In this document: positions 46,287-56,303 of the stretch, one piece after another
Position numbering within the stretch: the first letter of the stretch is position 1
How the letters are laid out: each line of letters opens with the position of its first letter
Source of the DNA: Candidatus Endonucleibacter sp. (ex Gigantidas childressi)
GTDB taxonomy: Bacteria > Pseudomonadota > Gammaproteobacteria > Pseudomonadales > Endozoicomonadaceae
Length of the DNA: 64,000 nucleotides
Direction: 5' to 3'
Assembly (NCBI GenBank): GCA_030674875.1
Contig: JASXSU010000002.1
Span: 496,001-560,000, forward strand
Position numbers and translations under genes: made by a program
Notes under the pieces: generated by a model
Told to the model about the DNA's origin: nothing
Seen by the model: only the letters and a program-made list of their open reading frames with translations
The model's database searches: none

Positions 46287-47065
46287 TATTTATTCCATAC
46301 ATTCCACAGTGCTTTATTATCATTCCAAAGCTCATTTAGCTTTTGTTTATCTCTCAAAGTATCCATTGGCATCCAGAAGTCATCATGCTTATAGGTAAAT
46401 ACCTCACCTTCCTTAGCAAGTTGCTTTAATGGTTCTTGTTCAAAAATAGTTCTATCTCCCTCTGTAATGTAATTAAAGGCTTCTGGCTGACAAACAAAAT
46501 ATCCTGCATTAATCCAACTTCCATCACCTTTTGGCTTCTCTTTAAATTCTTGTACTTTATTATCATTACTTATATCTAATGCCCCAAACCTTCCATCTGG
46601 CTGTGATGATGTCATTGTAATTATTTTACCATGTTTTTTATGAAACTTAATTAGTTCATTAATATCAATATTTGCAACGCCGTCACCATACGTTAACATA
46701 AAAGGCTCATTCCCAATAAATTTTTGCGCTCTTTTAATTCTCCCCCCTGTCATGCTATGAAGACCTGTATCAAGGAGTGTTACTTTCCAGGGTTCACTGG
46801 AGTTGTTATGAATTTCTAATTTTCCAGTTGACATATCTACCGTTACATCGCTTTGATGAAGAAAGTAGTTGGCAAAATACTCTTTTATACAATAGCCTTT
46901 ATAACCTAGTAAAATAACAAACTCATTAAAGCCATAATGCGAATAAGTTTTCATGATGTGCCACAAAATTGGTTTACCACCAATTTCAACCATTGGCTTT
47001 GGTCTTACTTCTGTTTCTTCACTCAAACGGGTTCCAAAACCACCTGCTAATAACAATACTTTCAT
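46286..47065 (-). CDS. rfbF: Glucose-1-phosphate cytidylyltransferase
   Basis: Makes CDP-glucose from glucose-1-phosphate and CTP. Nucleotide motif LLAGGFGTRLSEETE then RPKPMVEIGGKPILWHIMK, metal-site YGDGVANIDI, sugar site GSWINAGYFV. 259 residues. The stop and the rfbG start share one base, and the start overlaps the aminotransferase upstream by 4 bp, so the block is a single coupled operon. Confidence 0.95.
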   Translation of the reverse strand: MKVLLLAGGFGTRLSEETEVRPKPMVEIGGKPILWHIMKTYSHYGFNEFVILLGYKGYCIKEYFANYFLHQSDVTVDMSTGKLEIHNNSSEPWKVTLLDTGLHSMTGGRIKRAQKFIGNEPFMLTYGDGVANIDINELIKFHKKHGKIITMTSSQPDGRFGALDISNDNKVQEFKEKPKGDGSWINAGYFVCQPEAFNYITEGDRTIFEQEPLKQLAKEGEVFTYKHDDFWMPMDTLRDKQKLNELWNDNKALWNVWNK

Positions 47066-48366
47066 AAAGAATTTTCCTTAGTTAAAATATCACCTGATGT
47101 TTTAAGTTCACGTAATAATAACTCTAACCTTTCTTCTTTTATATTTCCATGAGTCGGTATATTAAATATATGGTCACAAACATACTCTGAAACTTTATTC
47201 TTCCCCACCATGTAACCTATTTCATCAAAGCGATCACTTTTTCCGGATGTGACTGTTTTAAACCATATCGAAAGATCTATTTTAGATTCAAATCTTTTTT
47301 CCCAATAGTCTCTGTTTTTGATAAGAAAACTATACCTTAAAAAAATATTTTGACTATCTTGCATATATCTGTCAGAATATATTTTTAGTACCCTATTAAA
47401 ATATACGGCTTTTTTTCTGCGGCTCTCTACATTTACCTGTAATTTTTCGACCTCTTCTATTCCTATTTTGGCAAAAACACTAGAGAGACGAGCTGGATAT
47501 GGATATTTTTTTATTTTATCTAGCTCATGAAACTGCTCATCTAAAAAGTAAGTCAAAAAATTCATCTTAGACAAACAACCATTAACAAACTTACCAATCC
47601 AATATATTTTCGGATGTAAAGTAATTGAATTAATTAAAAAAGTATTAGCTATTTTTAAAGTTATTTCAGTGGATAAGTATGGGATTTTTGAATAGAAATA
47701 ATTAAAGGCATCTTCATAGCAGGGGTTATTAACACTAACCACTCCACCTAGGCCTGTATTTATAACTTTACTTCTATCTGTGGAATAATAACCAAAATCA
47801 CCGATAGTTCCCGCAGATGAGCCTTCGATCTTAGCCCCTAGTGCCAATGCTGTATCTTCGATTAAAATCAAACCATATTTTTTAGCTATTTCTTTCAATT
47901 TTAAAATATTACACATTTGCCCAAATGTATGCTGCGCATATAGCACCTTAGTTTTTTCTGTGATTAGGTTTTCTACCTTAGACACATCAATATTAAAATC
48001 ATCCTTACTAATATCACAATAAACAGGAGTACCTTCTGCATAAAGGATTGCATTGGAAACCACAACACACGTATAAGAAGAGATAATTACTTCATCTCCT
48101 TTTTGGATCTGGATAACTTTTAAAATAGAGAAAAAACCCATTCGCCCATTTGCAAAAGTATAAATAGACCTTGAGTTCAATTCTTTTTCCAATATTTTTT
48201 TGTACAGAGTTTGTGATTTTCCTTTAATCAAATCCGTATTATCTTCTTTCAACGATAAATAGAAATTTTTAAGCCATTTAGGATCATTACTAATACTAAA
48301 AACATTCATTTTGAAGTGGGGATAAGAAGGAAGCATTGACCATATTTTCTTTATTATTGATTTCAT
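47062..48366 (-). CDS. DegT/DnrJ/EryC1-type aminotransferase, divergent
   Basis: PLP fold: FANGRMGFFSILKVIQI, EVIISSYTCVVVSNAILYAE, YAQHTFGQMCNI, ILIEDTALALGA and GDFGYYSTDRSKVINTGLGG with the PLP lysine. The N-terminal 40 residues and the long tail (434 in total, usual about 370-400) set it apart from the family member at 42961. It may act on a different sugar or be a catalytically altered relative. The gene lies first in the coupled block with rfbF. Confidence 0.85.
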   Translation of the reverse strand: MKSIIKKIWSMLPSYPHFKMNVFSISNDPKWLKNFYLSLKEDNTDLIKGKSQTLYKKILEKELNSRSIYTFANGRMGFFSILKVIQIQKGDEVIISSYTCVVVSNAILYAEGTPVYCDISKDDFNIDVSKVENLITEKTKVLYAQHTFGQMCNILKLKEIAKKYGLILIEDTALALGAKIEGSSAGTIGDFGYYSTDRSKVINTGLGGVVSVNNPCYEDAFNYFYSKIPYLSTEITLKIANTFLINSITLHPKIYWIGKFVNGCLSKMNFLTYFLDEQFHELDKIKKYPYPARLSSVFAKIGIEEVEKLQVNVESRRKKAVYFNRVLKIYSDRYMQDSQNIFLRYSFLIKNRDYWEKRFESKIDLSIWFKTVTSGKSDRFDEIGYMVGKNKVSEYVCDHIFNIPTHGNIKEERLELLLRELKTSGDILTKENSL

Positions 48367-48441
48367 AACTTTCTCATTTTCATATTAAAATAAAATCTCT
48401 TACAAAAAGAATTATTAGTCCATTCGACTTATTAATAAGAA

Positions 48442-49978
48442 TCAAAGTTCAAACATCTCTTTTATTTCATGTGGGGAGGGGTTATTAAATAAATTTTCCC
48501 GATATAGTTTCGCTATTTCAATTATTTGACCTTTATTTTCTTTTCTAAACTTAAGTAAGGTATTTATTTTTTCAGGCAACTCTTCACTGCTTAATGAAAT
48601 GCCCCACATTTTATCTTTCCCTAAAGGCATCATTGGATTAGATATTACACTATCCTTTTCACCAACTAGTATAACCGACACCCCCATGGCAATAGCTTCA
48701 ACAGCAGTCCCAGATGCTGAAGTAATAACTATTTGAGAATCTTTCAAATAATCATATAAATCTCCTGAAATTTTTCTCCAATTATTTTTTATTAAGTGAT
48801 TCATTGAAGCATAAGTTTAATGCTGGATGAGGCTTTATTAAAAAATCTTCAGTGCAAGTAGATTTTGAAACTAATCTTAATAAATTATAAGATTCCTTTT
48901 CAAAATAAGATAACAATACTAAACTTTTTAAATCATCGCCATTTGAATTGATTGGCTGATCAAACAAGTCAAGGTACCTTAATGAGACTCCAGGTTCATA
49001 CTTCAAACCACTGCATAGAATATTTTCTTTCCCATTAGTTAATATTTTGTTTGGTACTAAACCTAACTTTATTTCTTGCTCTGACACGCCCAAGTTGACC
49101 CAGATAGAATGACGTAAAAAAAACTGACAACCAATAATATTAACAACCCCAGAACCATCCCTCAACCCTCTATAAAAATTTTTATGGATAACTTGTGATT
49201 CATCCCAAGATAATACTTTGATTTTTGGGTGTAAATTTGATAATTTCTCCCCCATTAAACGCCTTGCATAGTTATGCCAAGTCGTAGCTAATGTATTAAC
49301 AAGCTCTTCTTGGATCAATTTATTTATATTACCAGAGTTATTTAAACTTTTGCATAAATTCAGAACTTTCCAAGGATAAACTAGAATAAATTTAATTATT
49401 TTTATAATTTCTGTTATTTGAAATAATTCAAAATCAGTAATATAATCAATATTAGTTGTTTGTATTTTTTTAAAAATAGAGTAAAATTTTAATGGATTAT
49501 GAGACCCATAAAATATTGGTGCATATATATAAGGAACGTTATTACGCTCAAGAATAGTATCTAACCCCCTAAGATAGTTCCGATCCCTAAAGTTGTTTTT
49601 CTTTATATTATCAACAACTGAAAAAATGTCGACAACAACTAGTTCTGTTTGGTTTTTTATTGACTTGGCATATCTATTATTTTTATATCCTGACAAATGA
49701 AATGCTGTTTTTTTAGCCAGCCATAAAAACACCAAAGCAAAGCTCTTGATATAATATAGTATTACTTTTTTTGCTACTGTAGATAATAAAACCTTTCCCT
49801 TAGCCTTTTCTCTTTTGTAAATTCGATTAAGTAAATTATTTATATATGGATTTCTACTTAGCAGAGGATTTGCCAATAAGTATTTATCTTTATAAGCATT
49901 ATTATTTATTTCATTCAAACTATTAGAAAATACCTCACAAGCATGTTTTTCTAAGTCTGTTTGGTATAGTTTATTCAT
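48442..49978 (-). pseudogene. GT-B-like surface polysaccharide protein, frameshifted
   Basis: Piece 1 (49978-48782) ends LIKPHPALNLCFNESLNKK and stop; piece 2 (48804-48442) starts NHLIKNNWRKISGDLYDYL and has QIVITSASGTAVEAIAMGVS. Together they form the C-terminal domain of a GT-B-like capsule or teichoic-type transferase (KPHP, then S-G-T-A-x-E). The frames overlap at a run of six A near 48788; with five A the reading becomes NKNNWRK and the gene is whole. This may be real decay, a phase-variable tract or a base-calling error. The sugar is unknown. Confidence 0.75.
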
Positions 49979-50292
49979 CCACTTCCTCTAAACTGAATTT
50001 AAAATATTTGAATATGTTGCTTTCTAAGTAATTAAAAAGATATCAAGTAAGATAATAATGCGAAAATTTATAATATAAAGCTGTAAGCTAAATGCTAAAA
50101 ATAGCAACCATTTGTTTTTTTTTATTTTAACATCACTCAATGAATAAACCATTCATAAATTCAGATGAGTATGGGTTTGTTATTAACGTCACATTAATAG
50201 TGTTATAAATATCATTTGGAGAACTATTTTATAGTATTTACGTAAATCTTAAAGATAGACTTGTTTTGTTCAAAATTTTAGTGTGATATTTG
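49979..50292. other. 314-bp intergenic gap inside the cluster
   Basis: Very AT-rich, no frame of note. It splits the minus-strand cluster into two blocks, so a promoter for the downstream block (48442-41011) may lie here; I could not define clear -35/-10 boxes. Confidence 0.4.
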
Positions 50293-50910
50293 CTATTCAA
50301 AATCCATATCCTTAAAACTATAAATATACGAGTACTGTTTAAGAATTATATTATTATATGCATAAAATTTTATTCCATTATCTTCTGCCGCATTTGCATC
50401 TGTTAATGCGTCACCTATCAAAATCGTTTCATTTTTTTTGTATTTATTTTGTTTCAATACCGATTCAACTAAAATTGACTTCGGGGTAGGACTTCCATTG
50501 ATAGATACAAAATATTGGCTAAGATAGAGCTCTTTACACAAAAACCTCAACTCTTTTTCTTCTGACCCTGAAACTATATGAAAATTAAAGTTATTGTATC
50601 TACGCTGTATATATCGTAAGCTGTCTTTTATTAAGTTCTCTTTTTTACAAAGCTTACTGATTACAATGCTTCCAAATTTTTCAGCTTGAAGCCGTACATC
50701 GCTTTCTGTCACCCCCTCCCCTAAAATACTCTCATAAAAATATTTTATTTTTTCAAATCTAGACACACCACCATTTTGCAAATGGTACTTATAGAGCCTA
50801 TCTGTTTTCTCCTTAGAGTGTTGATTAAATAACTCTACAAACCCCTCCCCTTTGATTTTCATACTATCTATAATAACACCATCAAAGTCCCATAAAATAT
50901 TCTTAATCAT
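50293..50910 (-). CDS. HAD-superfamily phosphatase
   Basis: 205 residues. Motif I NILWDFDGVIIDS (nucleophile D and acid D), helical cap, motif II at HIVSGSEE, motif III at KSIL and motif IV ILIGDALTDANAAEDNG. Likely dephosphorylates a sugar phosphate in the pathway. ATG 50910 is chosen because it overlaps the cyclase stop (8 bp) and starts at the conserved strand; the longer frame from 50955 is less likely. Confidence 0.85.
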   Translation of the reverse strand: MIKNILWDFDGVIIDSMKIKGEGFVELFNQHSKEKTDRLYKYHLQNGGVSRFEKIKYFYESILGEGVTESDVRLQAEKFGSIVISKLCKKENLIKDSLRYIQRRYNNFNFHIVSGSEEKELRFLCKELYLSQYFVSINGSPTPKSILVESVLKQNKYKKNETILIGDALTDANAAEDNGIKFYAYNNIILKQYSYIYSFKDMDFE

Positions 50911-51565
50911 CAACTCTACCAAACACTGTGCAGGGTAAACCATCACATTGTTCAATCCTTAACGGAGAAACAATAACTTGTTTTAAACTGACAGCTTCGC
51001 TAACCTCTCTTAAATCCATATCTTCTAGTAGTAAAATTGGGTGTTTAGGGTTTAAAAATCTTAGGTGTGCTTTTCGACCTAAAGATCTGTTTTGCAAGGA
51101 GGAAACAGAAATAGAATCAAACCCTATTATCCTAATTTTTTTAAACTTATTCGCTATAAAGTCATATACATCAGGATGAAACCCATAGTTTTCTTTCCAA
51201 TATTCATCTGAATCTCTTTTCATGCAACTCCCTGTTTTTATGATTATAATATCGTAACTATGATCATCAATCAATTTTAGTTTATTAGTTAACTTCTCAT
51301 TTATAATTAATTCATCTTGTTGAATCTCGATAATTAAAGGGGTTTCAAAAAACCAAAATCCAGCTTCATAATCTTCTATTGTTTGACCATCTTGGTAAAA
51401 GTGATAAGGCATGTCAATATGAGTTCCAACATGAACCGTAGTATTTATTACCGTATCATTAGCAATATCACCCCTAGATATACTGCTTTTCTTAACTTGC
51501 CCAAACCTATTACGATTGCCATACGTAGGAGTTAAATGATTTAATATGTAGGATAAGTATATCAT
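50903..51565 (-). CDS. Cyclase-family (kynurenine formamidase-like) hydrolase
   Basis: Metal-dependent hydrolase fold with the signature VHVGTHIDMPYHFYQDGQTI (H-x-G-T-H-x-D) near residue 50, then DIIIIKTGSC and IRIIGFDSISV. Family members hydrolyse amide or lactone-like bonds; in sugar clusters they may remove formyl groups, but that is inference. ATG 51565 is preferred (MIYLSYILNHLTPTYG matches the family start); the ATG at 51580 overlaps the epimerase gene. Confidence 0.82.
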   Translation of the reverse strand: MIYLSYILNHLTPTYGNRNRFGQVKKSSISRGDIANDTVINTTVHVGTHIDMPYHFYQDGQTIEDYEAGFWFFETPLIIEIQQDELIINEKLTNKLKLIDDHSYDIIIIKTGSCMKRDSDEYWKENYGFHPDVYDFIANKFKKIRIIGFDSISVSSLQNRSLGRKAHLRFLNPKHPILLLEDMDLREVSEAVSLKQVIVSPLRIEQCDGLPCTVFGRVDD

Positions 51566-51566
51566 A

Positions 51567-52451
51567 TTACAGTGCGTCATTATTGTAAATTTCTTGAATA
51601 CATTCTAAGATACCTTGACCTAAATCTATATAAGGATTTGCTACAAGCTTTTTTGCAACGGTAGGATTAAATGAATATGGTGTTATTTTATAGTGTCCCA
51701 CGTTATCTACACCAACCTGTTTAATATTTAGCTTGTTTTGCATGATTTCATTAATCATAGTTAACAAATCAATTCTTTTCAATTTCTCTATCCCTGTTAA
51801 TATAATGTTATCATTTTCGTATTGTGCATCCTCTATAATATCAACAGATAATCTGGCTGCATCTGCTGCGTGTATATACTCCCGCAAGTCCTCTCCATCA
51901 CCTTTATAATATAATTCACCAAATTTAAGCGCCTCAGATAAAAGGTTATAAATGTAATTATTATGACTAGCTCTTTCTCCATACAATGAGCCATATCTTA
52001 TAACAGTATATTTTAGTCCGTACCTTTTATAGTATTCTTCTGTAAGCTTTTCTCCGCTTTGCTTACTGATACCATAAAAAGAGCCTTCATTGCCCAAAGC
52101 ATAAGCACTACTGGCATATACAAAGCGCTCAATATTTTCATTTTTTCTACAAGATTCAAGTATATTTAAATTGCCGATTACATTTATATTCATAGTGCTT
52201 ATTGGGTCATGTATTGCATCATCAAGGTTAGCTATAGCCACAAAATTATAAACCACATTAGCGTTTTCAATAGTCACTTGAATATTTTCAATATCAAGCA
52301 CATTTATTTTTTTAAATTTTTGATCCTCTTTAATATATTGTGATTTTTTTATGTCGGCGATAGTCACATCATAATTCCTACGAGTCAACTCATCAGCAAC
52401 ATAAGAGCCTAAAAAACCACTACCTCCAAATATTATTACTTTTTTACTCAT
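51567..52451 (-). CDS. NAD-dependent sugar epimerase/dehydratase
   Basis: Extended SDR, 294 residues: VIIFGGSGFLGSYVADELTR for NAD, VYNFVAIANLDDAI, catalytic Y-x-x-x-K in FYGISKQSGEKLTEEY, then YTVIRYGSLYGERASHNNY. The frame as opened at 52466 would start inside the IS5-like end; the real start is MSKKVIIFGG at 52451, 2 bp from the IS edge. The IS therefore removed or displaced the native ribosome site and separates the gene from its operon partners. Substrate unknown. Confidence 0.88.
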   Translation of the reverse strand: MSKKVIIFGGSGFLGSYVADELTRRNYDVTIADIKKSQYIKEDQKFKKINVLDIENIQVTIENANVVYNFVAIANLDDAIHDPISTMNINVIGNLNILESCRKNENIERFVYASSAYALGNEGSFYGISKQSGEKLTEEYYKRYGLKYTVIRYGSLYGERASHNNYIYNLLSEALKFGELYYKGDGEDLREYIHAADAARLSVDIIEDAQYENDNIILTGIEKLKRIDLLTMINEIMQNKLNIKQVGVDNVGHYKITPYSFNPTVAKKLVANPYIDLGQGILECIQEIYNNDAL

Positions 52452-52453
52452 AT

Positions 52454-53827
52454 GAGACCTCAGCATAACTCAACAAAGACGATTATATTCTGGTAAAATA
52501 TTGGCATGCAAAAATCCTTCATAACACAGCCCAAACTCTTTGTTTCAGCCAGCGACCTAAATCATCCAATTCTTCGTAGTCTGAATGATACGGAAGCGCT
52601 GCTGGAGTGGTCAGAGATTGAGAAGTTACTATCCTCAATCTAAGCCTCTAACACCGGTCGCCCCAGTTATCCTCTGTTGACCTTGTTTCGAGCCTTATTG
52701 CTTGGAACATGGTATCGCTTATCCGATGTACAGTTGGCTCAGTGCTTGTATATACCCGTCGCCTTTCAAGTTGCTACGTTGTTGGCTGCGTTCGCTCACC
52801 CCGATCACCTACTACTCGTAGGCTCACGGGGCTTCGCTTACTTGCTGCCTAGTAGCAATTTGAAATGCTTTGGGTATAGAGATCTTCTGTTTTGTAAATT
52901 TTGTCACCTTGAACTTGGTGGAGCAGTTCCCGAAGCCTCCACCTTGGGACGATTTCGAACACGACTTGTCGAACACCGTCTGTGGGATCAATTATTGGCA
53001 GAGATTAATCGTCAACCTGAAGCCAAAAACATCATAATGAGCGAAGGTCGCATTAATATCATTGATGCTACACCGATAGAGGCAGCGCGATCAGGTTCGG
53101 GTCGCGATAAAAGCGGAAAACCGACAAAAGATCCTGAAGCTGGTTGGCACGTTAAGAATGACAATCGTGGTAACAAAAAAAGCACCTATGGTTTTTCCCT
53201 TCATACCGGTGTCGATGAAGATGGCTTTATTCATAGGCAAAGCATAACGCCTGGCAATGTTCATGATTCTCGGGAGCGTGATACCCTGCTACTGGGGGAT
53301 GAAACGGCACTGTATGCGGATTCCGCTTACAGCTCTGGGCAGACCCCGAGAGAAATTAGCGCAGCTAGGTATTAAAGATCAAGTTCAACGTAAGGGCTAC
53401 AGAGGAAAGCCTCTATCGAAAGAAGATAAAACTCGTAACAAAGAAATAGCCGTAACACGGGCGGGTGGTGAGCGTCCTTTTGCCACCTATAAAAGACACT
53501 ACGGGCTTGCCAGAACTCGGTTCATGGGCCTTGCCAAAAATGCGACGATTTATGGGCTGGCCGCTATTACTGCGAACATTCGTAAAGGTACTAAGTTGTT
53601 GGTGCTCTATGGTGTGTCAAAACCATGTTATACAGGATAGGTACGTCAAAAATCAGTCCGCAGCACTAAAATCAGTGTATAAAACAAATAATTTGATGTT
53701 CAACGCCTTAGAAAGCTACGTAATGGCTGACAAAACTTGGAAAGTTCAATTACCGTGACCAAAGTCGTTGGTTATACTGAGGTCTCATCAGAATATAATC
53801 GCCTTTGTTGAGTTATGCTGAGGTCTC
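52454..53827 (+). pseudogene. IS5-like element inserted in the polysaccharide operon
   Basis: Left end gagacctcagcataactc, flanked by atat on both sides as possible target duplication. The transposase begins at 52506 but has a stop at SSI/ASN (about 52642), the 124-bp MITE at 52753 (kept in frame), and a frameshift near 53340, so it is inactive; the DDE core INIIDATPIEAARSGSGRD and the end GGERPFATYKRHYG are readable. Two right ends follow each other: ggttatactgaggtctc (53787) and then an inverted copy of the left end, gttgagttatgctgaggtctc (53827). Confidence 0.88.
52753..52876. mobile_element. 124-bp TA-targeting MITE-like element (copy 6)
   Basis: tacccgtcgcctttcaagt to atttgaaatgctttgggta with a TA on each side. 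Against the empty site in the other IS5 copy (about 35893) exactly 126 bp were added: 124 plus a duplicated TA. The host frame stays open through it and continues correctly after it (LAQC-LY, 42 new residues, RDLLF). Confidence 0.92.
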
Positions 53828-54746
53828 ATATATTGAAATATCTTTTTAGATGGCTTATAGCACTCATCCCCATTGCTTCAACAGCCTCACCTGAGTTACC
53901 GCCGATATGGGGAGTGCATATTAAATTAGGCAAATTTATAAACTCTCTATCTGTAGGTGGCTCTTCTAAATAAGCATCAATTCCGGCTCCTGCTATTATA
54001 TTATTTTTCAATGCATACTTTAAGTCAACCTCGTTGATAATGCCGCCACGAGCAGTATTTAAAATATAAGCGGTATCTTTCATTGCTTTTAAAACATTTA
54101 TATCCACCATATTATTAGTTGTGCTATTGTGTGGAGTATGAATAGTAACAATGTCAGAATATTTATATATATCTTCTTTTGAAGCCTCATATAAATTGTT
54201 ATTCTTGTAATATTCATCTTGGCTTTGAATATCGTTTACAAAAATTTTACATCCGAAGGGCTTCAACAACCGTATAACTTCTTTTCCAATATACCCGACT
54301 CCAATAATACCAATAGTTTTACCGCTAAGCTCAAACCCACCTGATTTATTCCAAATACCATTTTTATGCTGGTTTGAGGTAACAAATAAATTCCTGCTTA
54401 ACATCATCATAAAACCAAGTGTCATTTCGGCAACAGATATTTTATTAACCCCTGCAGTCCAACCGATTTTGACTGCTCTTTTTTTGCATTCTTTTAAGTC
54501 GATATTGTTAAGACCAACACCATATTTAGAAATCATTTTAAGCTTTGGACAGGCATCTAATACTTCTGCGTTAATTGACTCTAATCCAACAATAATTGCA
54601 TCGGCATCTTTTATATGCTCGATTAGTTCATTGTGATGAAATCTTTTTTCAGATAAGTTTAGCTTGGTACCTGGGAAGAATTTATATATTTCTGTTTGTA
54701 ACTTCTTGTTTTTAGAAAAACTTGGTGATGTTACTATTACATTCAT
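53826..54746 (-). CDS. D-isomer-specific 2-hydroxyacid dehydrogenase
   Basis: NAD enzyme of the SerA/LdhA type: GIIGVGYIGKEVIRLLKPFG for NAD, catalytic R in LNTARGGIINE, E in AYLEEPPTD, H in TPHIGGNSGEAVE. 306 residues. The stop codon TGA is made by joining the last T of the gene to GA of the IS5-like end, so the IS may have clipped the tail. In this cluster it may make or use a 2-keto acid for an acidic sugar; that is inference. Confidence 0.88.
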   Translation of the reverse strand: MNVIVTSPSFSKNKKLQTEIYKFFPGTKLNLSEKRFHHNELIEHIKDADAIIVGLESINAEVLDACPKLKMISKYGVGLNNIDLKECKKRAVKIGWTAGVNKISVAEMTLGFMMMLSRNLFVTSNQHKNGIWNKSGGFELSGKTIGIIGVGYIGKEVIRLLKPFGCKIFVNDIQSQDEYYKNNNLYEASKEDIYKYSDIVTIHTPHNSTTNNMVDINVLKAMKDTAYILNTARGGIINEVDLKYALKNNIIAGAGIDAYLEEPPTDREFINLPNLICTPHIGGNSGEAVEAMGMSAISHLKRYFNI

Positions 54747-55460
54747 TTATTTAAACACACTCTCTTGTATTTTGTTAAATATCAATTTATTACCCTCTTC
54801 TGTATAATGAACACCATCATAGGTATAATTCAATTCTTTTATATCTATCAATATATTTCTTTCACTTAAATCAACTATCGTATTTATCAATTCATTTGTT
54901 TTATACAATTGAGTGAAAAATGAATTTGGCCTCCTTCTTTCCATCTTCATGTTTTTATCTACTATAGGTGTATTGATAAAGTAACATTTATCAAATTTAT
55001 GTGCTAAAACACTATTGATGTTTTCAAGATGTTCTTGTGAATATTGTATACTTTGTAATAGTTCGTATGTTTCATCATTTAATTTACACTTATCATATTT
55101 AACAATTGTACTCTTTACTTTGGAAAACTGCTCAATTTGAGATAATATATCATTAATATTATCTTGTTTTTTCGGTGTACAATCAACAAAACCTAAATTT
55201 GTAATAAGAATTTTAAATTTTAAATTTTTATTTAGTACTATAAAATTAACTAGCGTAGGAAATACTGTTAAATTTTTTGGCCTAGATATAATGAGATAGG
55301 TCGAATTATTTTTATCAAACTCCCGAATAAACGAATTAACTATACTTCTAGAATCAAAAAACAACAAGTAATCATATTCTAGTGCATTCGCGACACTTTT
55401 AATTATTTTATTTGCACTAGACGTATTTACTTCACCCACTCCAAATTCAAATTTCACCAA
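54747..55460 (-). CDS. SGNH/GDSL-like hydrolase-family protein, N-terminus atypical
   Basis: 237 residues. The end carries TYDGVHYTEEGNKLIFNKI, the D-x-x-H block of SGNH esterases; ILITNLGFVDCT may be the N block. An early GDS block is not obvious, though LLFFDSRSIVNSFI takes its place. SGNH proteins in such clusters add or remove acyl groups. It starts 14 bp within the methyltransferase gene and abuts the dehydrogenase. Confidence 0.65.
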   Translation of the reverse strand: MVKFEFGVGEVNTSSANKIIKSVANALEYDYLLFFDSRSIVNSFIREFDKNNSTYLIISRPKNLTVFPTLVNFIVLNKNLKFKILITNLGFVDCTPKKQDNINDILSQIEQFSKVKSTIVKYDKCKLNDETYELLQSIQYSQEHLENINSVLAHKFDKCYFINTPIVDKNMKMERRRPNSFFTQLYKTNELINTIVDLSERNILIDIKELNYTYDGVHYTEEGNKLIFNKIQESVFK

Positions 55461-56303
55461 TCCAAATACCTTTTAGAATAAGTTGAATTTTTTTTAAGAT
55501 AACACCATAAAAACCATCAAAATCAAACTTCCTCCATAAATATCGAGTCATACTAAAAGGAAATGTATTTGGGTACTGCGTATACTTATCTCGATAAATA
55601 ATTTCCCACCCTGAAAAGTTAAAAATAGTATCCCAGTCGTCTGGAGAAAGTTCAAATATATGTGTATTTTCAGCTTGAAAATTACCAGAACTCCCGTTGT
55701 TCACAAATTGACATGCAACCCTACTTTTATGAATATAAGGTATAGTAATAACAAAATACTCACATTTACTTTTCTCCGCCATAGTATGCAAGAAACTAAT
55801 CGGATCAAAAAGATGTTCTAGCATTTCATAAGATAAAAATATGTCTGCATTAAAGCCTTCTTTACTTAAATGTAATTCTTCTGCTTTACATAACAAAGCA
55901 TCCATCCCTTTGCTTTTGATTTTTTCAACAACCACTGGGTCTAAATTTATCGATAAGGTATTGATATTATTATTTTCTAACAAACTTTTAAATAAATCAA
56001 ATGAGTACCAGAAGAGTCTCCAATATCAACAATATTAACATCCATATTTTTATCTTCCCTACCAATTGTTAATAACTCCACAGCTTTTAGTGCAATTGAT
56101 ACTTGAAAAGAGTGTACTCCTCTAACTTTATTTACAAGGTATTGGTTTGTCATATCAGTTCTAAAGGTTGTGTACTGATGAGTTAAGTCAGGTACAATCT
56201 TAGAAAGCTTTATTTTCAAATCTTCTTCATGTCTACTTGCATTGCTTAAAGCTAGTGATTTAGTTAGTATTTTATATACTACTTCTTTTATAGCTTTTTT
56301 CAT
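55447..56303 (-). pseudogene. SAM-dependent methyltransferase, frameshifted
   Basis: Piece 1 begins MKKAIKEVVYKILTKSLALS at 56303 and reaches motif I (VDIGDSSGTHLIYLK); piece 2 goes on LLENNNINTLSINLDPVVVE, then ADIFLSYEMLEHLFDPISFL, the usual methyltransferase core. They join if one A is added in the tttaaaag run near 55985. As with 48442-49978, decay, a variable tract or a sequence error are all possible. The start overlaps (ATGA) the relic of a cytidylyltransferase at 56300. Confidence 0.8.
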
